Shown in pieces: positions 24,101 to 31,875 of a DNA stretch of 64,000 bases. Numbering within the stretch: position 1 is the stretch's first letter; every line of letters starts with the position of its first letter. The notes beneath the pieces were generated by a model that saw nothing but the letters and a program-made list of their open reading frames with translations, did no database searches and had not been told where the DNA came from. Made by a program: the position numbers and the translations under genes. This DNA comes from Streptomyces sp. HD (GTDB lineage: Bacteria; Actinomycetota; Actinomycetes; Streptomycetales; Streptomycetaceae): assembly GCF_028369295.1 (NCBI RefSeq), contig NZ_JAQMYP010000024.1, positions 82,434-146,433 on the forward strand, given 5' to 3'.

Positions 24101-25510
24101 GGCATCGAGGACCCCGCGCAGCGGGATCTCCTCGCGGGCATGGGGTGCCGGTTCGGGCAGGGCTTCCTGTTCGCGCGGCCGATGACGGTGGAGCAGAGCC
24201 GGCACGTGCTGCGCAAGGACGGGAGCCGCTTCGCGCCGGGCTCCGGTGTGGCGACACGGCCGCCCGACCACCGGAACCTGCCGCTGCGCAGCAGGCGGGA
24301 GGCGCGCTGGATGGACCTCGACCATCTGCGGCGCACCAGTCCCATGAGCGACGCCGTCCTGGACGAGGTGCGCGGCCGGCACATCCGCAGCCGGGACCAC
24401 TGGCTGATCGACTTCGCCTCCTGCAACTACCTCGGTTTCGACTGGGACCCGGAGATCGCCGCCCGGATCCAGCCCGCCGTACGCGAGTGGGGCACGCACC
24501 CGAGCTGGTCGCGGCTGCTGGGCAGCCCGCGGCTGTACCCGGAGATCGAGGAACGGCTCACGGCACTGCTGGGCGCCCAGGACGCACTGCTGCTGCCGAC
24601 ACTGACCCTCATCCACGCCTCGGTGATCCCGGTCCTCGCCGACGAGGGGAACGTCTTCGTCGAGGCGACCGCGCACCGGACGGTGTACGACGGCTGCCTC
24701 GTCGCCCGCAGTCAGGGCGCCAACCTGCGCCGCTTCCACGCCGACCGGCCCGACGAGCTCGACTCGCTGCTGGCGACGGCACCGTCCGGGTCGCCCCGGC
24801 TGGTCTGCCTGGACGGCGTCAACAGCATGACCGGCAACATCTGCGACCTGCCCACGCTGGCCGCCGTGTGCCGCGACCGGGACGCCACCCTGTACGTGGA
24901 CGACGCGCACGGCTTCGGTGTGATCGGCGAGCGCGGTCCGGACGAGTCCTGTCCGTACGGCATGCGCGGCAACGGGCTGGTCCGGCACACCGGCGAGTCC
25001 TACGACCGCATCGTCCTGGTCGCCGGTTTCTCCAAGGCGTACTCCTCGCTGCTGGCCTTCCTCGCCCTGCCCACGGACCTCAAGAACCGGCTGAAGACGG
25101 CCGCCGCGCCCTACCTCTACTCGGGCCCGTCGCCCACGGCGTCCCTGGCCACCGCACTCGCCGGTCTGGACGTCAACGACCGGCGCGGGGACGCCCTGCG
25201 CGCCGACCTGTACCGCAGGACGGTCCGGGTCCTGGACCACCTGGACGCGCTGGGCGTCGGCACCCTCAACACCGACCGGCTGCCCATCATCGAGATCCCC
25301 CTCGCCGATCCGGCCGACCTGGACTCGGTCGCGGCGTTTCTGTGGCAGGAGGGCATCTATGTGACGCTGGCCGCCTATCCCCTCGTACCGCGCGACCGGG
25401 TGGGTTTCCGCGTCCAGGTCACGGCGCTCAACTCCGACGACGACATCGACCGGCTGACCGGCGCGCTGACCCGTCTGTCCGCGCGGTTCCCGCTGCGCCC
25501 GAAGAGCTGA
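21200..25510 (+). CDS. membrane PAS-GGDEF-EAL protein fused to a PLP alpha-oxoamine synthase
   Basis: This single 1,436-residue reading frame contains, in order: about ten hydrophobic helices (about 8-312); a GAF-like linker; a PAS domain (about 457-570); a GGDEF domain (about 580-740) with intact GGDEF at 660-664 and an RxxD inhibitory site (RRTD) before it; an EAL domain (about 753-995) with EAL at 787, NVSARQF, ELTE, DDFGTGFSSL, KIDKSFI and EGIED retained; and a fold-type I alpha-oxoamine synthase (about 1030-1436) with NYLGF, YVDDAHGFGV and the PLP Lys in FSKAYSS (about 1279). The sensor half resembles streptomycete RmdB-like proteins. TTG 21200 is chosen because GGGGGAGG lies 9 bases upstream. 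An ATG at 24311 behind GGGAGG could give a free synthase. Confidence 0.9.
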   Translation: MRSAKRLMIAYIALVAVATIVYMTVPAALAPVWAVIGLGGVAAMLIGTHLHRPVHRWPWWVLAAGLLAFIAGDTYYNVMEAYFDASNPFPSPADACYLACYALFAIGLYGLVRYRWAGHDLPSLLDALIFTAGLALPVWVFLVQPLTEIEGLTWEQRVISIAYPLGDVLVLALLARLLTPGPVTGHNRSVGLLVVGTLTLLCFDIAYGILQLNDLWQTGTLVDSGWIVFYTAWGLAALHPAMVELTASVPLRESLLPPPHRILMLAVATFIAPAILLHEGIKEKPHGVPVIAAFSAVLFFLVILRLAGMVVAHRRAVERELVLRAAGASLVSAVRHEEVERSCEAAADRLLGPTVRHRTLVLPAERAAGLTPRRAQLVDVDSLDADIAAGLSGFTSALVCPMTPPDRPAGDIPGVLLVAGPPRRLAETRSSLEILASHAGLAKERVKLRQEIIRRESEAYFRTLVRNASDVILILEDDDTIRYVSPSAASVFGSTDLAGQPLPDLVDPRDRHRAARQLAAVREIGPRATHDHWWVRHPEGRVEVEVRCSDFRDERTVAGLVVTLRDVTEQRRLEHELTERAFHDSLTGLPNRTLLLERIERALLRSRRESSLTSLLFIDLDDFKLVNDTLGHSAGDHLLRDVGARLSQTLRRTDTAARLGGDEFAVLMEDAREPLDAELLAAQVIQTLSRPFVLGEESVTVSASVGVATARDSTDADELLGHADLALYAAKAAGKRQWRRFQPMLHTRMIERHDLQSRLARAVAGKEFALRYQPVVDITAGEVVGFEALVRWPRAPHRPVTPEQFISLAEETGHITGLGSWVLENAVHDIAGLQRLQRPEGPPYVSVNVSARQFRDTGFVDQVGQALRTPGLAPGSLQLELTETVLLRRDAQIQAVLHALKDLGVHIAVDDFGTGFSSLRYLRDFPIDVLKIDKSFIDDITRDSQQVALVEGIVRIADTLGLQVIAEGIEDPAQRDLLAGMGCRFGQGFLFARPMTVEQSRHVLRKDGSRFAPGSGVATRPPDHRNLPLRSRREARWMDLDHLRRTSPMSDAVLDEVRGRHIRSRDHWLIDFASCNYLGFDWDPEIAARIQPAVREWGTHPSWSRLLGSPRLYPEIEERLTALLGAQDALLLPTLTLIHASVIPVLADEGNVFVEATAHRTVYDGCLVARSQGANLRRFHADRPDELDSLLATAPSGSPRLVCLDGVNSMTGNICDLPTLAAVCRDRDATLYVDDAHGFGVIGERGPDESCPYGMRGNGLVRHTGESYDRIVLVAGFSKAYSSLLAFLALPTDLKNRLKTAAAPYLYSGPSPTASLATALAGLDVNDRRGDALRADLYRRTVRVLDHLDALGVGTLNTDRLPIIEIPLADPADLDSVAAFLWQEGIYVTLAAYPLVPRDRVGFRVQVTALNSDDDIDRLTGALTRLSARFPLRPKS

Positions 25511-25517
25511 GCCCGCG

Positions 25518-26246
25518 ATGATCACACACAACGACGACGTGGACTGGGACAACTGGCCGGTGGCGGACTATCTCGCCGAGAACTACCGCGAGGTGCACCC
25601 CTCCGACGCCGCGGTCATCACCCACCACTCGGCGTTCTACCGCCGTCTCCCGCCGGGTTCGCTCGGCTGCTCGGTGGAGTTCGGGGCGGGCCCCAACCTG
25701 TATCCGCTCATCCTCGCGGCCGGGGCCAGCCGCCGGGTCGACGCGGTGGAGGCGGGCGCCGGCAACGTCGCCTATCTGGAGCGGCAGCTCCTGGTCGAGC
25801 CCGACGCGAGCTGGCTGCCGTTCCACGCGCTGTGCCGTCGGCTCAACCCCGACCTGCCCGCGACCCTGGCCGGGGCACTGGCCCAGGTACGCGTCGTGCA
25901 CGGCGACGTCCGCGAGCTCCCGCCGGGCGGCTACGACCTGGCGTCGATGCACTTCGTCGCCGAGGGCGCCACCGAGGACTACGCCGAGTTCGCCGAGTTC
26001 TGCCGGGCGTTCGTCCGGAGTGTGGCGCCGGGCGGGTACCTGGTGGCGGCCTTCATGGAGAACATGCCGACCTACCGCATCGGCCCCGCCTCACGCTGGC
26101 CGGGCTGCCCGGTGAACCCGGACCTCGTCACGGAGGTGTTCGCCCCGCTGACCAGCGAATTGGATGTCACCCGCATCGACACCGACCCGACGCTGCCGGA
26201 CTACGGGGACTCCGGGATGGTGCTGCTGGCGGGGCGCACGCGCTAG
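25518..26246 (+). CDS. NNMT/PNMT/TEMT-like SAM-dependent methyltransferase
   Basis: This 242-residue methyltransferase has an N-terminal segment (WPVADYLAENYREVHPSD), the SAM-binding VEFGAGPNLYPLILA, acidic VEAGAGNVAYL and the later VAPGGYLVAAFMEN. This pattern belongs to the NNMT/PNMT/TEMT group, whose known members methylate N or S of small molecules. It starts 7 bases after the GGDEF-EAL-oxoamine synthase gene, so the two are almost certainly cotranscribed, and it probably modifies the amino-ketone or a downstream product. Its TAG is shared, within a CTAG, with the stop of the convergent acetyltransferase. Confidence 0.9.
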   Translation: MITHNDDVDWDNWPVADYLAENYREVHPSDAAVITHHSAFYRRLPPGSLGCSVEFGAGPNLYPLILAAGASRRVDAVEAGAGNVAYLERQLLVEPDASWLPFHALCRRLNPDLPATLAGALAQVRVVHGDVRELPPGGYDLASMHFVAEGATEDYAEFAEFCRAFVRSVAPGGYLVAAFMENMPTYRIGPASRWPGCPVNPDLVTEVFAPLTSELDVTRIDTDPTLPDYGDSGMVLLAGRTR

Positions 26247-27094
26247 CCGAGTTCCAGGGAAGTGACGCCGAAGACGCGCTCCTGGGCGTACGGCCGTACG
26301 GGGCCCGTGTACATGCGGGCCGTTTCGAAGGAGGGGGTGAACCCGGCCTGCTCGGCGAGGGCGACGGCCGCCGCATTGGTCTCGGGCACGTCGATGGCGA
26401 CCTCCCGGCCGGCCGCCTGTGCGGTCAGGGCCGCGAACAGGGCCCGTGCGTCCTCGGCGGTGTCGGCGAAGAGCGGGCCGATGCGCGGGCAGTCGTGGCC
26501 GGGGCGGATCACGCCGTAGCCGGTGACGCGGTCGCCGCTGCGGCGGACGACGGCGTGGTGTCCGGCGCCGGTGAGCCAGTGGGCGAGGAAGCGGGGGCGG
26601 TCGGCGGGGGTGCAGGTGGCGTCGTACGCGGTGATGTCATCGAGGTCCTGGGGCCGGACGACCCGGACGTACGGTGCCTCGCCGGCAGGTGCGGTGCCGG
26701 TGAACCGGAAGGTCCGGTGGGCGAACTCGAAGCCGGAGCGGCGGTAGTTGTCCTGCTGGGCGACGACCCCGTCCAGGCCGACGGTGCGGTTCTCGGCGTG
26801 TGCCAGCGCGGTCTTCCAGGTGGTGAGTCCATGGCCTCGGCCGCGTACGTCGGGGCGGACCAGGTACCAGCCCAGGAAGGCGTAGTCGGAGCCGTGGTTG
26901 ACGACGGAGATCGCCGAGACGGGCTCGCCGTCGATCCGGCCGATGAAGAAGCCCTCCGGGTCCTGCGCGAAGAAGGCGGCGCTGTCCGCGACTCCCGGGT
27001 TCCAGCCCTCGTCGACGGCCCAGCTGCGGACGACCGGCCAGTCGTCGAGGCCGGCCTGGGTGATGACGAGGTCTTCGGGGGCCGGAGAGGCCAT
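26243..27094 (-). CDS. two-domain GNAT acetyltransferase
   Basis: This 283-residue protein has an N-terminal GNAT domain (about residues 1-140; acetyl-CoA loop RPDVRGRGHGLTTWK) and a C-terminal Acetyltransf_18-like domain (about 150-283; GYGVIRPGHDCPRIGPLFADT, then VPETNAAAVALAEQAGF). This architecture is common in streptomycetes; the substrate is unknown. ATG 27094 follows GGAGCG; upstream in-frame starts would run through the promoter. Confidence 0.88.
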   Translation of the reverse strand: MASPAPEDLVITQAGLDDWPVVRSWAVDEGWNPGVADSAAFFAQDPEGFFIGRIDGEPVSAISVVNHGSDYAFLGWYLVRPDVRGRGHGLTTWKTALAHAENRTVGLDGVVAQQDNYRRSGFEFAHRTFRFTGTAPAGEAPYVRVVRPQDLDDITAYDATCTPADRPRFLAHWLTGAGHHAVVRRSGDRVTGYGVIRPGHDCPRIGPLFADTAEDARALFAALTAQAAGREVAIDVPETNAAAVALAEQAGFTPSFETARMYTGPVRPYAQERVFGVTSLELG

Positions 27095-27241
27095 GGGTGC
27101 GCTCCATTCCGTGGGGGGTTCGCGTGCACACGGTGATCGACCGTGCACGCAGCATCCTTTCGGATCGGCCGGGAGGGCGTCACGTCATGATCAAGCCGTT
27201 GCCGCACAAGGGGTTACGACCGGACGGGTGTGCGCATGACG

Positions 27242-27271
27242 AAGGCCCCACCGTCCGCCCGGTGGGGCCTT
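27242..27271. terminator. intrinsic terminator downstream of the chaplin gene
   Basis: AAGGCCCCACC (27242-27252) pairs perfectly with GGTGGGGCCTT (27261-27271) around an 8-base loop. It lies 26 bases beyond the chaplin stop codon and upstream of the acetyltransferase start on the same strand. Confidence 0.8.
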
Positions 27272-27296
27272 GCGTGCCGCGCGTGCGAGGCGCGGG

Positions 27297-27956
27297 TCAG
27301 CTCACCGCCCGGGGGCTGAAGCGCCGGTACAGGATGGCGCCGCCCAACACGAGCACCGCGCCGCCCGCCGCGGCCGCGGCGAGGGTCTCGTCCGATCCCG
27401 TGTCGGCGAGGGCGCCCCTCGGGCCGTGGGGGACGAACGCGGGCGGCTCCGCCTTCGGACGCGGGTGGTGCGCCCTCGGCTTGGGCGCCGGCCTGGTGCT
27501 GGGGGACGGTCCGCCGCCGTTCACCGACTCGTTGCCGGTCGCCTCGTTGCCGACACCGACCACGTTCACGGAGTTGCCGCTGACGTTCACCGGGAGGTGC
27601 ACGGGGAGCTGGACGGTGTTGCCGGACACGACACCCGGCGAATCCTTTCCGCTTCCCTCGGCCGAGGCCCCGCCGCGCGCGGAGCCCTTCTTTGCGTCGC
27701 CGTCCTGGTTGGTGCACTTGTTGCCCATGGCGGGGTTGAGCAGCCCCACCACGTTCACGGTGTTCCCGCACACGTTCACCGGGACGTGCACCGGGAGCTG
27801 GACGGTGTTGCCGGACAGCAGTCCCGGGGAGTCGGCCGCGGCACCGTGGGCCGCGGAGGCAGCGTCTGCCGCAAAAGCGGCGGACACCGGGACCGTCACA
27901 GCCATCGCGCCGGTGGCGGCGAAGGCGATCACACCGTTTCGGGTAACCCGTTTCAT
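27297..27956 (-). CDS. long, sortase-anchored chaplin
   Basis: This 219-residue cell-wall protein has a signal peptide (about 1-30), two chaplin modules (SGNTVQLPVHVPVNVCGNTV and SGNTVQLPVHLPVNVSGNSV), a proline-rich spacer, and a class E sorting signal LADTG followed by a hydrophobic helix and RRF tail. Long chaplins are covalently attached by sortase and coat aerial hyphae with short amyloid-forming chaplins. The first module has the two conserved Cys (VNVCG and GNKCTN), while the second has Ser and Glu at those places, so it cannot form the usual disulfide. ATG 27956 has AGGGAAC upstream. Confidence 0.95.
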   Translation of the reverse strand: MKRVTRNGVIAFAATGAMAVTVPVSAAFAADAASAAHGAAADSPGLLSGNTVQLPVHVPVNVCGNTVNVVGLLNPAMGNKCTNQDGDAKKGSARGGASAEGSGKDSPGVVSGNTVQLPVHLPVNVSGNSVNVVGVGNEATGNESVNGGGPSPSTRPAPKPRAHHPRPKAEPPAFVPHGPRGALADTGSDETLAAAAAGGAVLVLGGAILYRRFSPRAVS

Positions 27957-28227
27957 AGGTTCCCTGCCTTCCAGACATGGTCTCGGGCACCTCGCCCGCA
28001 TCGGATAAAACGCAAGGGAACCAATCGAGTTATGGCTTATCGGCCTTTCACCCCATCGAGTGGCACGCTTGTCGAACTAGTGGCAAAAACGCCCGATAGG
28101 AACGCAAGGGGCGCAGAGTACGCCCGTCCGGGCGGTCCCGCACGCCCGGAGGCGGTCGTTCCGGGGCCCGCTTATCGTGATCGAGGACGCCGTTTCCCGG
28201 TCCGCGACGGGCGTCCTGGAGGCATTC

Positions 28228-29808
28228 ATGCCGGCAAAGCTGTCAACGCGGCCCATGCTGCGTCGCTGCGCCGTCGCCGGTGCGGCCGGGATCGTCCTGC
28301 TCGGTACGGGACTGCCTACGGCCACGGACGACGACAGGCCCGATCTCAACCGCTTCTACCGGCAGAAGGTCGCCTGGGCGAAGTGTCCCGGCGAGGGACT
28401 GCCGAAGGACATGCAGTGCGGCAAGATCACCGTCCCCCTCGACTACGCCCACCCGAAGGCGGGGACCCTCGATCTGGCGCTCGCCCGCTACCGGGCCACC
28501 GGCGAGAAGCGGGGCTCGGTGCTGCTGAACTTCGGCGGGCCGGGCGGTGCCGGCATCCCTGAATTCGCCTCCGGCGGCAAGGAGTTCATGGAGCTGACGG
28601 ACGGCTACGACATCGTGACCTTCGATCCGCGCGGCGTCGGCAGGTCGTCGCCGGTCAGCTGCGGGGACCGCGAGGAGAACATCGGGGTGGCGGACGACGG
28701 CACGGAGGTCGACCGCGATCCGCAGACCGTGCTCAAGCAGCTGCGGCGGGCGGCCGACGCCTGCGCCCGGCACTCCGGGCCCGTACTCCCCCACATAGGC
28801 ACGGTCAACGCCTCGCGCGACATGGACGTCATGCGCCAGGCCCTCGGCGACAAGAAGCTCAACTACCTGGGCTTCTCCTACGGCACGCGGCTCGGCGCGG
28901 TGTACGCCGCCCAGTTCCCCGAGAAGGTCGGCCGAATGGTGCTCGACGGCGTGGACACGCTGACCGAACCGCTGACCGAGCAGGGCGTGGCGGGCGCCCA
29001 GGGCCAGCAGAAGGCGCTGGACGACTTCATCAACTGGTGTGTGAAGGACATCGCCTGTCCGTTCGGGCAGGACGCGCGCGAGGCCCGCAAGCAGGTCGTA
29101 CGGCTCGTCGAGTCGCTGGACGAGAACCCGGTGCCGTCGGCCTTCGGTGAGCCGTTCACCGGGCAGGACCTGGTCGGCGCGATCGGACACGCGCTCTACA
29201 GCGAGGAGTTGTGGCCCTCCCTGGAGCGGGCGCTCGCCTCACTGATCGAGGACGGCGACACGCACACCATCGAGTCCTTCGCCGGCCGGGCCGCCCCCAC
29301 GGGCCGGGAGGAGACCGCCGACCCCGACGGCGGTCTGGTCGACGCCGAGGACATCCCCCTCGACAACGTTCCGGCGGCACTGATGGCGGTCAACTGCGCG
29401 GACGACCCCGACCGCCCCACCGCCGGGCAGATCGTGCGCAACCTCGACCGGCTGCGCGCCGAGTACGAGCAGGCGTCGCCGGTCTTCGGGCTCTACCGGC
29501 TCACCGAGGTGCTGATGTGCTACGGCCGCCCCAAGGGCACGGACTTCATCCGCGACGAGGTGAAGGACGTCCACACCCCGAAGGTGCTCCTCGTGGGCAC
29601 CCGGGGCGACCCGGCGACGCCGTACCGCTGGACCGTGGAGACGGCCCAGCGACTCGGCTCCTCGGCCGTGGTCCTGGACAACAAGGGCGGCGGCCACACC
29701 GGATACGGCTCCTCCAAGTGCGTACACAACAAGGTGGACAGCTTCCTGCTGTACGGCACACTGCCGCCCGACGGGAGTTCCTGCGGGCTTGAGGAGGACC
29801 GGGAGTAG
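28228..29808 (+). CDS. secreted alpha/beta-hydrolase, tripeptidyl aminopeptidase-like
   Basis: This 526-residue exported hydrolase belongs to the SlpD/SlpE/Tap-like group. After an N-terminal signal (LRRCAVAGAAGIVLLGTGLP) come the oxyanion loop LLNFGGPGGAG, the FDPRGVGRSSPVSC segment, the nucleophile elbow GFSYGTRLG (Ser), a lid region, then GTRGDPATPY (Asp) and GGGHTGYGSSKC (His). Characterised relatives release N-terminal di- or tripeptides. The ATG at 28228 has GGAGG upstream. It is divergent from the chaplin gene across about 270 bases with no other gene visible. Confidence 0.9.
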   Translation: MPAKLSTRPMLRRCAVAGAAGIVLLGTGLPTATDDDRPDLNRFYRQKVAWAKCPGEGLPKDMQCGKITVPLDYAHPKAGTLDLALARYRATGEKRGSVLLNFGGPGGAGIPEFASGGKEFMELTDGYDIVTFDPRGVGRSSPVSCGDREENIGVADDGTEVDRDPQTVLKQLRRAADACARHSGPVLPHIGTVNASRDMDVMRQALGDKKLNYLGFSYGTRLGAVYAAQFPEKVGRMVLDGVDTLTEPLTEQGVAGAQGQQKALDDFINWCVKDIACPFGQDAREARKQVVRLVESLDENPVPSAFGEPFTGQDLVGAIGHALYSEELWPSLERALASLIEDGDTHTIESFAGRAAPTGREETADPDGGLVDAEDIPLDNVPAALMAVNCADDPDRPTAGQIVRNLDRLRAEYEQASPVFGLYRLTEVLMCYGRPKGTDFIRDEVKDVHTPKVLLVGTRGDPATPYRWTVETAQRLGSSAVVLDNKGGGHTGYGSSKCVHNKVDSFLLYGTLPPDGSSCGLEEDRE

Positions 29809-29872
29809 CGCCGTGACAGTGCACGGGATTGCCCCTAATGCCCGATCGGCGAATCGGTCCTATCGTGCTGTT

Positions 29873-30970
29873 ATGGAGCACGCACTCAGTCCCACGACCC
29901 TCGCCGAGCTGCGGCGCCCGCGCCCCTATCCGGCCGTGTCCGTGCTGACGCCCACGCATCGCCGAGAGCCTTATCGCACCCAGGACCAGGTCCGGCTGCG
30001 CAATGCCGTGGCCACGGCCAAGAAGCAGCTGGAGGCCGATCCGTCGGTCACCCGCGAGCGGCGGACGGACGTCGAGCGACAGCTCGACCAGGCCCTCGCC
30101 GAGGTCGATCTCACCTACGCCGAGGACGGTCTGGTGATCTTCGCCGCTCCGGGTGAGCACCAGGTCTGGTCCCTCGCCCGCACGGTGCCCGAGCGCGTGG
30201 TGCTCTCGGACACCTTCCTGACCCGCAACCTCGTCTCCGCGCACGCCGCCGAACGGCCGTACTGGGTGCTCTCGGTCTCCGCCGACCGCGTCACCCTGTG
30301 GAACGGCAGCCTGGACCGCATCACCGAGGCCCGCATCGGCGGCTTCCCGCTGACCCGGCGCGCGGAGAACTTCGACGCCGAGCGCCGGGAGCAGATCGGG
30401 GACGACCCGAGCACGTTCCGCGACGAGGGCACCCGGCACTTCCTCAAGGACGCGGACTCCGCCATGACGACGGTCCTGCGGGGCAGTCCGCGGACGCTGT
30501 ACGTCACCGGCGAGCCGGCCGCGCTGTCCCTGCTGGACGAGATCGGCGGCGTCACCAAGGAGGCGGTGCACATCTCGCACGGCGGGCTCGCCCACGGCAC
30601 CCACCAGGCGGTGTGGCAGGCGATCCGGCCGGTGATCACCGCGGAGGCCCGCAGGAACACCGACGCCGTGACCCGGGAACTCGAAACCGCCCTCGGCCGC
30701 AAGGCGTTCGCGGCCGGCGTCGACGAGGTCTGGCGCAGCGCCCGGGAAGGCCGGGTACGGCTGCTGGCCGTCGAGGAGAACTTCCGCGCGACGGTGCGCG
30801 GCGAGGACGGCGACCATCTGATCCCGGCCGTGAGCGGCGACCTCGACGCCCGCGAGGACATCGTGGACGAGATCGTCGAGCAGTGCCTGGAGACCGGCGC
30901 CGAGGTCCGCTTCGTGCCGGACGGCACACTGGCCGACGCCCGCGGGATCGCGGGGGTACTGCGCTACTGA
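29873..30970 (+). CDS. baeRF-like (archaeal-type release-factor-fold) protein
   Basis: This 365-residue cytoplasmic protein resembles the bacterial baeRF3-type family related to archaeal eRF1: an N-terminal PYPAVSVLTPTHRREPYRTQ, a central ERPYWVLSVSADRVTLWNG beta-segment and a C-terminal RNase E/eRF1-like module ending GAEVRFVPDGTLADARGIAGVLRY. Such proteins are predicted to act on ribosomes or RNA but have little experimental support. There is no clear ribosome-binding site before ATG 29873. A short inverted repeat, CCGAT and ATCGG, lies 15-30 bases upstream. Confidence 0.7.
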   Translation: MEHALSPTTLAELRRPRPYPAVSVLTPTHRREPYRTQDQVRLRNAVATAKKQLEADPSVTRERRTDVERQLDQALAEVDLTYAEDGLVIFAAPGEHQVWSLARTVPERVVLSDTFLTRNLVSAHAAERPYWVLSVSADRVTLWNGSLDRITEARIGGFPLTRRAENFDAERREQIGDDPSTFRDEGTRHFLKDADSAMTTVLRGSPRTLYVTGEPAALSLLDEIGGVTKEAVHISHGGLAHGTHQAVWQAIRPVITAEARRNTDAVTRELETALGRKAFAAGVDEVWRSAREGRVRLLAVEENFRATVRGEDGDHLIPAVSGDLDAREDIVDEIVEQCLETGAEVRFVPDGTLADARGIAGVLRY

Positions 30971-31032
30971 CACCGCGGCGTCGTCCGGTCGCCTCCTCAT
31001 TCGGCCGGCCGCTCCCGGGTGGCCGGCCCTCC

Positions 31033-31446
31033 TCACACGCTGCCGAAGAGCGCGCTCAGACCGCGTTCCACGACCGCCCCGAGGTCCTCCTCGCCGGCCG
31101 GGACCGCCGCGTACGTGCGCAGCAGGAAGCGTTGCAGCACGCAGGTGTCGAACTGGAGCAGCGCCATGCCGTAGGGCGAGTGCAGCTCCACGACCGTACG
31201 CTCGGGCCCGCACGGCCAGATGTGCACGTCCCCGTCCCCGGCCGAGCCGCGCAGCCCCGACTCCAGCAGACAGCGGGCGAAGGTCCAGGTGGCCCCCTGC
31301 CCGTCGAGGGAGACCTCGCCCGGGAAGTCGAGGTGCACCGCCAGCGGGTCCGTCGAGGCGTACCGCAGCTTGGCGGGAACCGTGAGTTCGCGTTCCTCGC
31401 CGGTGATCAGACGGGCGGGGGCGGACTGTTCGAGGGCGATGTCCAT
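31033..31446 (-). CDS. SsgA-family sporulation/cell-division regulator
   Basis: This 137-residue SsgA-like protein contains the family core LRYASTDPLAVHLDFPG, WTFARCLLESGL and GDGDVHIWPCG, with LHSPYGMALLQFD near the end. SALPs are unique to morphologically complex actinomycetes and direct septum placement, peptidoglycan maintenance and spore separation. The length equals SsgB-type proteins, but I cannot assign which SALP it is. It starts at ATG 31446 and appears monocistronic. Confidence 0.92.
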   Translation of the reverse strand: MDIALEQSAPARLITGEERELTVPAKLRYASTDPLAVHLDFPGEVSLDGQGATWTFARCLLESGLRGSAGDGDVHIWPCGPERTVVELHSPYGMALLQFDTCVLQRFLLRTYAAVPAGEEDLGAVVERGLSALFGSV

Positions 31447-31875
31447 GGGCGGTCTCCCCTGAGGGTCGGAGGTCGGACGCTTTTGCCGCTGTGCTGATAC
31501 GACCCCGCAGGCGCCCTTCGCATTACGCCGAAGCGGCCCCCATTTATGTGAACTGCGTCACTCACAGGGAGTGCAACCGTCCACCGGGCGGCGACGGCCG
31601 CTCCACCCCTAGAACATCCGGCCGTCGAACACGCGGATGAGCGCCGTACAATCGTCCCACCGGACCGTCAAATCGCGTATGCCGCCTACGACTTGCCCCC
31701 TTCGGCGACGTACAGCATTCGCACGGCACGAGCCCTCCGTGGAGACTCTGGCATATGCCGGACGCACCACCGTATCGGGTGTTGCCAAATCCCTTACAGC
31801 GCGTCGCGGGCTGTGCGACAGTCGTAACGGTCCTTCCGTCATCCTTGGTCGTACCGTCCCGCATCGGAGTGCGTC
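31447..31875. other. intergenic region without a recognised gene
   Basis: These 429 bases separate the divergent SsgA-like and PAS-PP2C genes. Open frames here have no family similarity and poor codon bias. I see no tRNA or terminator hairpin. The region must hold both promoters; no motif was strong enough to assign. Confidence 0.6.

Noticed and set aside
22184..25552. Long antisense open frames under the GGDEF-EAL-synthase gene
   Set aside because: They are low-complexity translations without recognisable domains, explained by GC bias opposite a strongly supported gene.
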